Source: Gymnopus androsaceus JB14 (taxonomy: Eukaryota; Basidiomycota; Agaricomycetes; Agaricales; Omphalotaceae). Taken from it: 64,000 nt of DNA. The stretch spans positions 62,001 to 126,000 of the forward strand of contig ML769447.1 of assembly GCA_009733575.1 (NCBI GenBank), written 5' to 3'. The stretch's first letter is position 1. Each line of letters begins with the position of its first letter. The notes under the pieces were generated by a model, which was not told the DNA's origin, did not search any database, and saw nothing but the letters and a program-made list of their open reading frames with translations. This document shows positions 1-11,700 of this stretch, piece after piece. A program made the translations under genes and the position numbers.

Positions 1-147
1 GTCAATGACCTGAAGCAGCGTATTGTGCTTCAACAAGATCCGGACAACTCGACGACAGTTAGCGGGAACTTCCAGGAAATGGAGCCAGTGGTGGAAAGTG
101 GGAGATGTGCTTTTGTGGCGAGCAAAGCTCAGGATGAACAGAATTGA
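1..147 (+). CDS. 3' end of an unidentified gene (partial)
   Basis: An open frame enters from the left edge and ends at a TGA at 145-147, giving 48 residues rich in Gln, Asp, Glu and Ser. No family is recognisable from this tail. It could be a real last exon or chance; the only support is that the frame is open from the edge and sits just upstream of the next gene's 5' region. Confidence 0.35.
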   Translation, partial: VNDLKQRIVLQQDPDNSTTVSGNFQEMEPVVESGRCAFVASKAQDEQN

Positions 148-675
148 AGGCTTCAATGTCGACAGGGTACTAGCACTACGTTTTCATAGCCTGTGGACCT
201 GAATATCGATCTTATACTGAAATGCGATGCCTTGACAGTCAGAACGCGAGCGCTCATGCTTGAGAGAATGTATTTTTGACGTGGTGGGAATGTCCCTTCT
301 CTTCTTCAAGTTGCCTTTCACTTTCATCTTTCAAATGTCCGTACCTATCTCTGATATTTGCTGTCTACTGTCTACGCGGTCTCGTCCACTGCAGTGAGTG
401 CCTTTATGGCATGCAGAATGTTCCTTTTTGACCGTCAATCTGTCAGCAGTTGCGCTACTGGTCATCTCGGTCGCCCCGGATGTTCTTGTTCAACATCCGA
501 CACTAGAAGGATGGAATTCAACGTCTAGGAACCAACACAACAGCCCCTTCACGTCCGGAGAGATAATATCGGATGCCGATAAGAAGCTTGAATGATGAGT
601 CGTGGCCTTGCTTGACTTCAGTACATAAGTGAAGCTTTTCACGCCCGGTATCTCGCCTTTTCGCCCGCCCCCACC
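148..675. other. Intergenic region upstream of the KRE6-like gene
   Basis: No gene is supportable. The last 350 bases contain pyrimidine-rich stretches (around 295-335 and 650-670), common just upstream of basidiomycete start codons. The start at 676 is preceded by a C/A-rich context (cccaccATGG) that resembles a good fungal initiation site. No convincing TATA box was seen. Confidence 0.4.
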
Positions 676-2867
676 ATGGCTGGATCCCTTAATGTCGATC
701 CTTTCGCATCTCCCAGCGATCCTGTCCAACGGAATGCCTCCAACGAAGATATCCAAGTCATTCCACCCACGCCCGTCGTTCCTGGCGCGGCACCTCCCTT
801 TCTTTCCAACGTTCGTGATAGCTCCAGCAATTCCGTCGCTTCCACCCTAGCAAACGCAACCGCCTATGCTGTTCGACGCGACTCTAATGTTCTTTTCGGT
901 AACAACTCTCGACAGTCTTCGTTTATCGGCAGCTACCCCAGTTCGCCACGCAGCGCTCAATTCTCGATAGGCACCCCGAATGGAGCGCTATCCCCCTCGT
1001 CGTCTGCGTTGGCAATGCCGCAAGCTGCTAATGCTTTATCCACTGGCGTCGCCCCGACTCCGACTACAACCCGTACTGCACCTCGATTGCGTACTACCCT
1101 TCTTCCCTACCTTCTTCGGCCGTCTTCGATGACCTCGGAAGCTCCCGCCTCCGTGAAAGCACCAGACGGTTCGTTCGTCGAAAAACCCTGGACTCTAGGA
1201 CCTTCCGCTGCCGAACTAGCCAGTACGCCGTTCATCAAAAGGGTATTCACTCGAAAACGCATCTCTCGTGTCCTTCCTCACATTTTGGCCTTCATTGGAA
1301 TTGCATTGGGCGTTCTCCAATGCGTGCTCACGTATGTGAACGTAAACAAGACGATGGATCATTCAGCACTCTGTTTGGTGATGGAAGAGGACTTTAGCGG
1401 TGGCGAAGATGCGGTTTTTGGGGCCGGGGGAACGTTTTGGAGGGAAGTTAATATGGATGGATTTGGGTATGTGTGCCTGTCTTGTACTATCTGTAGCCGC
1501 TGCTAATTGGTTATAGGAACGGCGAATTCGAAATGACCACCGCGTCGTCTACAAACTCTTACATCAAGAACGGTATTTTGTATCTTGCGCCGACACTCAC
1601 GGAGGAGGAAATTGGCAGTAATGACGTGTTTGGTATGTATAACTGCTACCTCAAGGCTACTGTGTTTGATCGGTACACCCTCTAGGCGTGGATGGTGCTT
1701 ACATCTACAACATCACTGGATGTACCTTCAATGAGACTTCTCCAAACGGAGGCTTCATTCCGGATGGCAAGGGAGGCACGGTAGGCTTCATCTCCTTACT
1801 TCTCTTCGATGATTGCCTGATCACCTACTTATAGGTATTCGACTACGGAGGATATTATGCGGCCTGCTCTGCCACTGCCAATTCCACTTCGGGTTCGATC
1901 GTCAATCCAGTTCAAAGTGCGAGAATATCCACGATGATCAACGCACAGAGCGGTTCAGGCAATGCGAGTACGAGGTATGGGAGAGTGGAGATTAGAGCCA
2001 AGATGCCTACGGGGTGGGTTCGATGAATGACGTCGCTGCTTCCTTCCTTCAATGCTGATATTTTTAATAGCGATTGGCTCTGGCCTGCCTTATGGATGCT
2101 TCCCGTAAACAACACCTACGGGCCCTGGCCCGCTTCCGGCGAAATCGACATCGTTGAATCCCGAGGCAACGGAATCGAATACACTAACCATGGCTCCAAC
2201 TACGTCCAAGGTGCGCTCAACTGGGGTCCCATACCCGCTCTAAACAGTGTCCAAAAATCCCTCTCGTGGTGGTCCAACAAACGCACTCCCTTCAGTAATG
2301 ATTTCCATACCTACGTGTTGGAATGGACTACGAGCTTTATAAGGATCTATGTGGATACGAGGTTGACCCCGCTCTTGGAGTACAAGTTTGCAAAGCCCTT
2401 TTTTGAAACTGGGGATTATCCGGCGACGGTGATCAATTCTACAACGGGAGCGGCTCAGAGCTTGAAGGATCCATGGGCTGATCCTGAGACCGGGTTGCCA
2501 ATTGAGAGTGCGAAAGGGGCTTGGGCAGCTCCGTTTGATCAAGGTCTGTGGTGATGGTGTTTTCTGAAGGGTTACCACTGAGCTTGGTTATAGAATTTTA
2601 TCTGATCATGAATGTCGCTGTGGGTGGGACTAACGGCTGGTTCCCTGATGGTCAAGGAAACAAGCCATGGCTTAACCAAGATACGCGTAAGTCTTCCATC
2701 AACGCATCAGCTATGCGAATTCGTGCTTACATGGCTATTCCTTAGACGCCATGCGATCGTTCGCTGAAGCCAAAGAACAATGGTACCCCACTTGGCCCGA
2801 GAATTTAGATGATAGGGCGATGGCGATAGACTACGTGAAAATGTGGAAGCATTGCGATGGAAACTGA
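676..2867 (+). CDS. KRE6/SKN1-type GH16 beta-glucan synthesis-associated membrane protein
   Basis: Family knowledge: KRE6/SKN1 proteins are type II membrane glycoproteins of the secretory pathway needed for cell-wall beta-1,6-glucan. The sequence shows a Ser/Pro-rich cytosolic N-terminus of about 195 residues, one hydrophobic span near residues 200-221, then a lumenal GH16 domain. The catalytic EIDIVE motif (both Glu and the Asp present) lies near residues 418-423, just after WPALWMLP. Exon 1 is 676-1466. Five more introns start near 1632, 1780, 2013, 2543 and 2685, with GT donors and AG acceptors restoring frame. The protein is about 625 residues and ends in YVKMWKHCDGN. The start at 676 is the first in-frame ATG. 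An AATAAA-like signal follows near 2950. It looks intact. Exact paralogue (KRE6 versus SKN1) is not decided. Confidence 0.93.
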
Positions 2868-3041
2868 CATATGGACAGAACCTGTGGACTCACATTCCTT
2901 ATTCGAGCTTTTATTTACTATTAGACTGCACGTACTCTTACTACGATTAAATAAATATCAACTACGCATCTGTTAATAAACTGCTAAAATATGACCGATT
3001 GACGAAAGAGAACCTAATCCATGGTGACAAAGAATATCGTC

Positions 3042-6000
3042 CTAGTACTTGATGGGTCCGACAAAATCATCAAAGCGAGGATTCATACTTTGCAGTATCT
3101 CATCTACACTGGCCATGTATGAGTCCCAATCATCACCTTCATCTGTGATAGTAGGTACCGATGTCCTGTTAAAATTTAGCTCAACTGCTAAATAGGATAG
3201 CTTGAAAAAAAAAACCTGGTAAATTCGTGATCATCCTCCTGCATCTCATTTTGATTAGGAAACATTCCAGGATCGTGACTGCTCGCAGTAGCTGATGCGG
3301 AGTTCGTATGGATTACATCTAGAAATCAACGACCGCAGTTGAACGAGAGTTGGGAGGAGAAGTTCGTAAGACACTTGATAGATACCTGGAATGACACCAC
3401 TGGTAATACCCTCGAACATGAGCCCATGTGAGTACGAGTCCGGTGGGATCAAGCTTTGTGATGAAAAAGTGAATTCTGGAATGATGCTCGACGTGTTCAA
3501 GTTCGAGCTCAAACTAGCTATAGATTGGGGCTGAGATTGGATGGCGATGTCCATCGGCATAGGCACATGGGAAATCGGACTTGGTGAAGTCCAGAATTGT
3601 TGTGTTTGAGACAGCGATTGGTCGTTCATAGGCCACGCCGCAAAAGATTCATATATGGGTAGACTACCAAGTTCATGGGTATGTGTTGGTAGAGTGAAAA
3701 AGTTGTTGTAAGACTGGAAGTAGGCGCCTTCAAGGGGTACGGCAGATTGTAGTCCTTGCGATGACGGTAATTCCATCCATGGAGTTGAGGTTCCTGGGTT
3801 GTATTGCCCTGAGTCTACCGTAGCTGCAGACACTCGATGCCTCTCATCGTGATGTTCTATACCAGAAGTATCTACCACATAAGAGTCACCATTGGTTGAT
3901 TCCGCTGTGTCAATGGTTTTTCGAGATCGTTTTGTTGAACGCAGCTCTGATGGTCGCTGATCGTGATGGAAACGACTGACTGATATAATTTGCCTCAGGA
4001 TATCACTGCGGGGATGGATTAAATTCTTCAAGCTCGACTGAACAGAGAAATATTCACCAGAAAGTTCCGGCCTCCTGCCACCTATTGATTTTGTTAGCGT
4101 CAGAAGTTACTCGAGACCTGGATCGAGCACCTTTTCTCATAAAGACCGAGCAAGTTTAAACATTGGTAAACATCCGCCAACTCCTTCTCTAGAGCTGATG
4201 TCGACGTAGATCCCTTTAACCTACGGCCCCGCCAGACATTGACCAAAAGTATCAAGGATGAGCAGAATAGTGCCATCTGTACCACAATCAATGGAGTTAC
4301 TTCCCACTTTACAAAAAATACTTACAATGACACTTGGCATTGGGAATAATCCAATATTCCGTCTCCGCTGGATCTCCATAATGCGACAGGTCGATCTGGA
4401 AGCATTGGCGCAGATAGCCAATGAAGGGAAGCTGATAAGAGGGGCTTCTCCTGGCCGAGCAATGAACTGCCTAATGATTTGAAGTTATCGCTAAATACCG
4501 AAACACACCGAAGCGGGATACAGACCTATGAATTTGAATTTGAACCCAGTAGTACGTCGTATAGAGGGCTACAGATTGGTGAAAATGTTCAGTATTCTCT
4601 TTATTAGGATCCCATCGCACTGCCACAAAGGAGTAGTTCGCTTTTGTATGCTTGTAAGATAACAAAGGCAAAGCTTACGATGTTCAGGGATTTCATCAAC
4701 CCATTTGTTCAATGATGAATCCAGCTCTGCTACGATCTTCTCGTTCCACTGCATCGCATTCATTCGTGATGCGGCCCACATATCTGACCTCCGTATTGCG
4801 TACTAGAAAGCACATGCAGTCTCAACAGTGAATAAGCAGCAGAAACATAGATAATACTCACAATTGTACGCATGACTAGACCCAAAATGTCCATGAGCTT
4901 AATGAAACAAATAAAATACAACGCCGAGGAGGGTTTTCCAGGAGGCTGCTGGAATGCGCTTTCAGGATCATCAGGGTTCTCCCAATACTCATCATCGCAT
5001 ATGCAAGGAAGATCCACATCAAAGCTAAGTCGTTTGTCAGACCCCAAAACGAGCAAAGAAAAAGATCAAGCCACTTACTCCTCTGTATTGATGCTTCTGG
5101 GCCTCCCTAAAACCACGCTAATGTAGATATCCATTGTATACAACATCCAAAATGCCCGTATCCACAATTCGCTCTCTAAAGTGGGTTTCAAACCATCTTT
5201 CTTCCGATGTGCACCTACATCTTGCGCATAGCGGACTCCGATAGCGATGAGAACCCAGCATGATTCTGCAGTAGAAGTTGCTTGCATGAAAAATACGTAT
5301 ACCTAAAATCACAGCACAGGATTTGGAAGGGATACATGCTGGATCGAGGACAAAGTACGCACTCCGTAAAGCTGAATCTCGTATATACACGGCGGTGTTG
5401 TGAATGTCCTACTTACTGGTTGAATCTGTCGAATCCATTTCCATCCAACCGATTGTTCAATAGCAGTGATTCGCTATTGATTCAGAGGTTCCGAGACTAT
5501 CCTCATAAATTCTCGGATCATCCGAGAATCTCGCACCCAATGCACAGACTGCCAAAATAAGGGCGCCGAAATGGCGATCTTCACGATGAAGATTTTGAGC
5601 AATAGAACGGAGGAAGGAAGGTTTGTGCAAAATTGGAAAGTAGACGTTGATGTGAGTGAAGTATAACGAGACCAGCGAGTCTATAAGGTCAGGGTCCGGG
5701 AAGATGAAGGGCGGGGATTCGTCCGCTGGGAGAATTTGCCACTACATGGCGGTTAACTGGAATCTATTAATTTGAAGAAACGACCATTAACTTACCGGGT
5801 GAATAGTCCAAAATGCTGGTCGTTTATAGTTATCTATGTTCTCTTGTGCTTCAGATGGAGCAAACTCAATGGAGGAATGACCCGAATCGTCTTCGGCATA
5901 CTCGTTCTTGATATCGATAGTTGATTTCACTAGCATGATACTGCTCGATCCGCCGAAATGACGATACTTGTTTTCGATAGAAACTTTGCCTAGAAGTTCA

Positions 6001-6731
6001 GTAAGAGCTTCAAACGCTTGTATATCCGAATCTAGATAAGACCCTGTAGGTGCGCTGGGACTTATCTCAGGAAGGGGTTTGAAAGATAGATTGGCTGTCG
6101 ATTGACTTTTTGAAGGAGTCAATAACCCTATTTGTTGCTGAAGTTGGTTGCGTAGGTCAGAGATTTCTTGTTCTAACTCCGTAATATGTTCCGCGAGATT
6201 AATCAGAAGCTTTTTCACTGCAGTAGTATCCGAAGGCGGCTCGTAAGGCTTCACGGTAGAGAGAATAGAGCTGACTATCGATGGCATAGTTTTCTGTCCG
6301 CGCGGCAAACTATTCTCATGTTTATCGATGAGAAGGTTTGTCGCTGCAGTTTTCACGTACCCTTTAGGTGGACCACGTTTCTGTAGTAAGATTTATGAGA
6401 GGATTCAATAAACAAACGAAAGGTACCCAAACCTACCTTCCTGGCGGAGATATGCGTACATTCAGTTTTGAATGCCAGGCACGATGAACATATATTTCCG
6501 GGTCTGGTAGCGCTATCACCTAGATGACACCCAAAACATGATGAGTTGCGCTCGCCGCCTTGCGCACCGCGAGAGGTAATGCCTACATTTGACTGAAAGC
6601 ACTAGTCAGTACGCTAGATGTAGTTGAATTCCTTGCTTCTTACTCTTTCGCTTTTTGCAGTTGTCGCAGGAGTACGCATTGCGCCGTTTTTTATGCGATA
6701 TCTGGTCTTGCGAGTATTCGTCGTCAGACAT
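3042..6731 (-). CDS. Zn2Cys6 transcription factor with fungal-specific TF domain
   Basis: Nuclear regulator by family. N-terminus: basic stretch then CDNCKKRKIKCD...CSSCLAFKTEC, a complete six-cysteine binuclear zinc cluster, followed by KRGPPKGYV and a predicted coiled coil (heptad-like LAEHITELEQEISDLRNQ). The middle matches the fungal transcription-factor domain: SLYFTHINVYFPILHKPSF, ALGARFSDDPR, IGVRYAQDVGAH, LWIRAFWMLYTMD, LGRPRSI, CDDEYWE. The acidic/Ser-rich C-terminus ends at a TAG at 3042-3044. The cluster is built from exon 1 (6644-6731), a 6-nt microexon (6587-6592), exon 3 (6437-6519) and exon 4 (5796-6380); exon 5 starts at 5741. Many further short introns follow. Odd point: near 5460-5500 the frame breaks between the DDPR and GWKW blocks and I found no intron that repairs it. 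DNA targets are unknown. Confidence 0.85.
6587..6592 (-). other. 6-nt microexon inside the zinc cluster
   Basis: Reading on the minus strand, the donor GTAAGA follows ...AAGCGAAAGA, the acceptor CTTTCAG precedes the six bases TCAAAT, the donor GTAGGC follows, and CATCTAG precedes GTGATAGC. Joining all three pieces gives K-K-R-K-I-K-C-D, the canonical cluster sequence. Skipping the six bases removes the third cysteine region (joins as R-K-S-D-like), so the microexon is required. Flanking introns are 51 and 67 nt. Confidence 0.85.
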
Positions 6732-7592
6732 AGTAATACGGTGGATGGTTGTCACTGGCAAACATGTGTAACATATACCTGGGCGCTAAAATGCCTCCAG
6801 CGGGCCGACTTGCGATAAAGGCAGAAGTGGAGTTACGGTCAAAACGAAAGCGAAAGGAGTGTTGCAGTTTTCCTGTAATAGATTGATTCCATACTACTTG
6901 GTCTACTTATACTGGATGTAGATTTTATGCTACAATAATTGTGAGTATGGAAAGATGTAAGAGTCGGCAAAGAGTCTGTAAGGGTCCTTGCATGCGCACG
7001 CCAAAGACAATGCTGCCACTGCCTTTTTCAAAGTGCAAGCTATTTTTCAAGGCCGAGAACATATTCACATCATTGTCGCGATTCGGAGGATGGAAACAAG
7101 CCGCGAAGGAAGATATATTGTGATGTATATTTTGTAGAGCGATAGTAGGAGACAAAGCAGATGTCATACTTGGAAGAGCGAGAGACGACACAGCGGATAA
7201 AGTCAAATAAAGCACTGGTCATACCTTCTCCTACACTTAGATCTCGACCACGAGAGTATTACGCCAGAATTGAGCACGGTCAATTTGGAGATGTTTTGAG
7301 AGATTATCATTCCTCAGCTACGTGTCAGAGCTGAGGATGAAGAAAGTTTCAGAATCCAAGCGAGACCGTCACATTCTCGAGAACAGTTCTGAACTTTCGC
7401 TTATAATACATTTTGGGTTGCTTGAATTCGTACCATCGCTAGAAGTAGTAACAATGTGGTTCCAGACACGACATATGTAGTAGACTAGATGTAAAATGAG
7501 CGCTTATACTCCAAATTGCGGGCCGAGTAACCTTATATAAGTAAGGCAGTCGGCGGCCTTTCTTCTTTCTTTCACCCCATTCATCAAGACTT
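6732..7592. other. Divergent intergenic region
   Basis: Lies between the start of the zinc-cluster gene (-) and the start of the RING-like gene (+), so it should hold both promoters. Short open frames on either strand here show no recognisable motif. The last 60 bases before 7593 are TC-rich (ctttcttctttctttcacccc), with a TATATAAG at about 7535, plausible as core promoter elements for the RING-like gene. Confidence 0.4.
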
Positions 7593-9660
7593 ATGGCCAC
7601 TGTAATTTCACGACCCTCTTCAGCTCTATCTCTCTACGAACCCTCTTCCTCTCATTTGCTTCCTGGGGAGCTCAGCCCCACTGAAATCGAAATTATCGAT
7701 GTGGACGAGCTTCCAGATTCGGATGAAGCTACGATGGCGCTGGCCGGGCCCAGTAGAACTCGACAGGCCATAAGTTCTAACCCTAGTAGACCTAGAACGC
7801 AAAGACTAGGCAGAAGGGCCGCGACGCCAGTAGTCATCACTCTCGACAGCGACGACGACGACTATGATCCTTCTGTCTTTGGTTCTGGTAATGTTTCCGA
7901 CTCTCACAGTCGGGCAAGTACAACAGGTTCTTCGAGAGGCAAGTTATGTCCATTATTCGTTAACAATAACAATATAACAAAACTATAAACGTTCAGTACA
8001 TTCCCCTCCCTCTTCTCCTATCGAACTCGACCAAGATATTCCACCGGTCCCTCGGCTACCCTCGGACCTAGCCCGATTCACATCTTTCCCTTTTGCAGTC
8101 GGACCTTTTGCCTCAAACTCAGGTCCAAGTCATACTCCTCGCATGCGTCGGAATCCTCCTTCGTTTCCCACTTCAAATTCACAATTAGGAATGGAACCGG
8201 GACCGGTCCTAGCCAACCCATTAGCATCAGACTATGAGCGATTCTTACCTAGCGGTATCGCCAATAATGCTAGCCGCAGTGGCTCTCGGCTTGGCTCACG
8301 AGAACGAGACAGACCTTCATCCTCGCTCTCCGCTCGTCGAGCAGCGCTTGTTCAATCCCGAGCCCAGGCCCGAAACCAGGCCCTAGCAGGAAGAGCAGGA
8401 GGCGGAATTATCACCTCTTCCCAAGCTAACGCCGCTCAACGTCGCGCAGAACGTGAAGCCCGTGCTCAATTTCGCGCTCAATCAGGCAGTAGTATCCGAC
8501 CTCGGCGTCGTGCTCAGGCTGGACGTGCAGCTGCCGATCGAGACGACATGCATTTCGTTGGGTTATTTCGAAACGATATCTTTGATCCTTTCAATCCTTT
8601 GGATTTCGGCTCTGGCGTTGGCGGGTTTAATGGACTCGCGAGGTTTGGGCCTGGCTTCCCTGGTGCTAGGAGAGCAGACGAAGAGGAAAAGGATTATTTA
8701 CCGGAGTATACACATCCTGGGACCGGGAATCCTCCGGTAGGGTTTTCGTTCGATATGGATCCATCCGAGTCTACACCTACGACGACAGCGACAGCGGCAC
8801 CGATGCAAAAGTCAACACTGAAGCTACCGGTAACGTCGTTGGAGAACCCGATTATTTTGGATGATGATGGTGAGATTGTCGAGGAGCCCAAGGAGGCGAA
8901 AGCAGAATCAACACCAGTTGCTTCGTCATCCTCCTCTGGCGCTGCAGTTGCTTCTTCTTCCTTCTCTGCCGTCGCACAACCGACGACCTCCATCTCCCTT
9001 GTTTGCTCAAAATGTCTAGATCCACTTTTACTTGGAGAAGGTGCTACGGCCATGGCACATTCACTCGCCCTCAAGATGCCTGATTCCACAGACGCAGATC
9101 ATGTCGCTGATCACGAGCGTACAGCCCGTCGATATCGAGTCTGGGGCCTGAGATGTGGGCATTTGATTGATGGCAAGTGTTTGGAGGCGGTTGCGTATCC
9201 TTCTGGTGCTCTGGACATGAAGAGGAAGGATGTGAAGGGAAAAGGGAAGGCCTACGAAGAGGACGAAGCAGAGCTGGAGGATAGCAATGTAGAAGTGGAG
9301 GTGGGGGAGACCCTGTCGGAGGGATCGGCGCCGCTGTCAAATTCAATCCGTGCACGACTTCGGAGTGCTACTACCGCTCCCTCTGACTCGACTACCGTTG
9401 CTCCTTCGCAGCTTCTCCTCGTTCCACGAATCTCAGGCTCCGGCTCTTCCTCCCGCCCCAAGCCTAAGCCGAAAACGAAAGCAAAGCAAAAGGAAAAGGC
9501 GAAGAGGATTGAAGAGACGTACATCTGGAAATGTCCAGTGTCTAATTGTGGGAGGGAACATGTTAGTGTCAAGATGGATGATGGGTTGTGGCGACAGGGA
9601 CAGGGAGTTGCACTTGGTGCAAAAGGAGAGGGAGAGGGTGCTGTGGCGTTGTTTATCTAG
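7593..9660 (+). CDS. RING-like zinc protein with SUMO-interaction-like motifs
   Basis: Predicted 669 residues in two exons (7593-7938, 7997-9660). The intron uses a GC donor (GCAAGT) and AG acceptor, and joining restores frame exactly. The N-terminal half is low complexity (Ser, Arg, Ala). Three hydrophobic-then-acidic stretches look like SUMO-interaction motifs: EIEIIDVDELPDSDE (about 31-45), VVITLDSDDDD (about 80-90) and PIILDDDGEIVEE (about 401-413). Near the C-terminus Cys/His pairs are spaced like a split RING: CSKC (about 454), RCGHLIDGKC (about 500), an acidic and Ser-rich insert of about 110 residues, then WKCPVSNCGREH (about 627). By inference it could be a SUMO-targeted ubiquitin ligase-like protein. 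The expanded spacing makes E3 activity unproven. Expected location is the nucleus. Confidence 0.75.
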
Positions 9661-10170
9661 GTAGAGTGGGCTTACAAAGATTCAGAGTTGAATTCTGAAT
9701 ACTTTTATTACTCATTTTGCTACTTACATTACAGATGTACTTGTACTGCTCATCTGCATGTATATATCTATATATATTACATCTACTTCGTCGCCGATCT
9801 TGCGTAGGAGGTCGTCTAGATTTACTTATAGTCTATGAGCTTGGGTCTGGAACTCTTCCTGCTTCGTTCGATAAGCGCCCAAATATTCCGTCGAGCTTCG
9901 GCACTATGTAACATGTTCGCAGGCTACGAATAATTCGATGGATGAAGCATGGCACTTTCTTCATTGCTTCTACGACATATTTAATCCCCATAAATAGTAT
10001 AGATCTATACAGGAAACGAACCTGAGAATAGTTGTTTGCATTCAGCGCATTCCTGCATGGATGATGATTATCATCGACTACATAAGGCAAGTTTCGAGAA
10101 GGAAGTCCCTCAGCTGCTGATCAAAACCCTGGCTCTGTTTCATTCAAATTTTCTACAACAAGCAAACGCT
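9661..10170. other. Intergenic region
   Basis: 3' end of the RING-like gene and upstream region of the first secreted-protein copy. From about 10055 the sequence (gatgattatcatcgactac..) reappears with changes from about 10932, marking the left edge of a tandem duplication. No other feature seen. Confidence 0.4.
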
Positions 10171-11700
10171 ATGCATTTTATCCTTATCCTCATCCTAAGT
10201 CTTGTTTCTGTTGCATGTGCGGTACCTCTGCATGTAAGTCTCTCCTTCATACTGAATTTCAGATTGAAATGAGCCAATCTTTTGCGTATCATCTGCTTTA
10301 CCAGGCTGACAGGTGTCTAGAAGTACGCGGCACCCCGATATTCAGATGCACTTTCTTGAAACAAGGCAGCGTTCAACTGAATCCGGCCTCGCATCCTGTG
10401 AAAGCCAAGGAAGTCAATATAGTACCGGAATGGGAATGACTCAAGTCGATGGTTAAAGAGTTTGTGACGACGTCGTTAAATGAGCTGGACGTGAAGACGA
10501 AGAATCCGGGCAACATAGAATGGCAGATTCTTGCAGAGGACTCGCTAATATACTACTTTGAGCTGACGGGCAGGCGTGGCGGGTGTAGACAGACTCGGAG
10601 ACAGGCAGATGCGAAAAATCCGAACCTTGATTTGTCAGTAAAGATTCAAGAGAGGTTCTCTTCATGAGATCGTAACCCGAGAGAGAATTGAATGTTATCA
10701 TTAAAGGAACGGTATTAGGAGGTGCGTGAATCATACATCTTTCTCAGCCTTGGCCTGCTCTGATTGTTTGCTCAGTTTCTTTCACCAAAGACGTAAGATT
10801 TTGAAAACGAATCATGCCTCTCCGAGTGCGCTAGGTACAGAGAACAACTGAGAATAGCCGCACCATGCCGCGTAATACTTAAACCGTCCGTCCTTCCTCT
10901 TCCTTCCTTCCTTCCCCGTAGCTGTGTAGGATAGATGATGATTATCACTACTACATAAGGCAAGTCCCTAGAAGGAATTCCCTTAGCTGCTGGTCCAGTT
11001 CCCCCCGACTCGATTGCGCTTGTTGGTTCACAACTTACGAGTTATGCATTTCAAATCAGCCTACCTCATCATCAGTCTTGTCTCCGTTGCGTGTGCGGTA
11101 CCTCTGCTTGTAAGTCCCTTGTTCGTACCCAAATTCAGAGCTAATCTTCTGCGTGTTATTTACCAGGCTGACAGTGGTCTGGAAGCACGCATGAGCGACA
11201 AGCTTAAATACACATGTACTTTCTTGCAACAAGGCACCTTTCTAGATCAGACCTCACTCCCTGCGGAAGCCAAGGTAGTCGACCAAGTACCGGAACGACT
11301 GAAGTTAATGGTTGCAGAGTTTGTGAGGACGTCGTTGGATGAACTGGGCACGAAGATGACCACGGGCGACATAAAATGGCAGTTTCTTGCGTATGATGAT
11401 TCTTATCAAAAAATTGCGGAGGGCTCGCCAGTCTACTTTGAATTGACGGGCGGGCGTGGCTCATGTAAAAAGAGAGTGCCAGGTGTGGGCAATCTGAACC
11501 CGCGGCCATGCATTGCATTTGTCAAAAAAGACTCAGGAGGTTCTCTTCAGGGGATCGTAACCCGACCTAGCGGAGATAATATCGTCGTTAAAGGAGATGC
11601 ATTACTAGTTGCAGGAGGTGCGTGAACCATACAACTTCTCCGCCTTGGCCTGCTCTGATTGTGCGTCCAGTGTTTTTCACGAAGAACAAGCAGGTTGCTA
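10055..11700 (+). repeat. Tandem duplication of a secreted-protein gene with its upstream region
   Basis: The unit beginning near 10055 and the one beginning near 10932 share upstream sequence (gatgattatca...ctacataaggcaag), a signal-peptide exon, the first intron and most of exon 2. They also share the second intron and the first bases of exon 3 (phase and splice sites alike). The repeat interval is about 870-880 bp. The left unit stops matching near 10810, shortly after the exon 3 acceptor. Confidence 0.75.
10171..10810 (+). pseudogene. Truncated, nonsense-mutated copy of the secreted repeat protein
   Basis: Exon 1 (10171-10233) encodes a good signal peptide (MHFILILILSLVSVACAVPLH). The intron 10234-10304 has GT/AG ends, and exon 2 starts at 10305 with ADRCLEV. 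Compared with the intact neighbour at 11044, exon 2 has a 6-base insertion and, right after it, TGA (10437-10439) where the neighbour has CGA. A second break follows near 10667. The homology ends after the start of the third exon. It cannot make the full product but could make a short secreted peptide. Confidence 0.7.
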
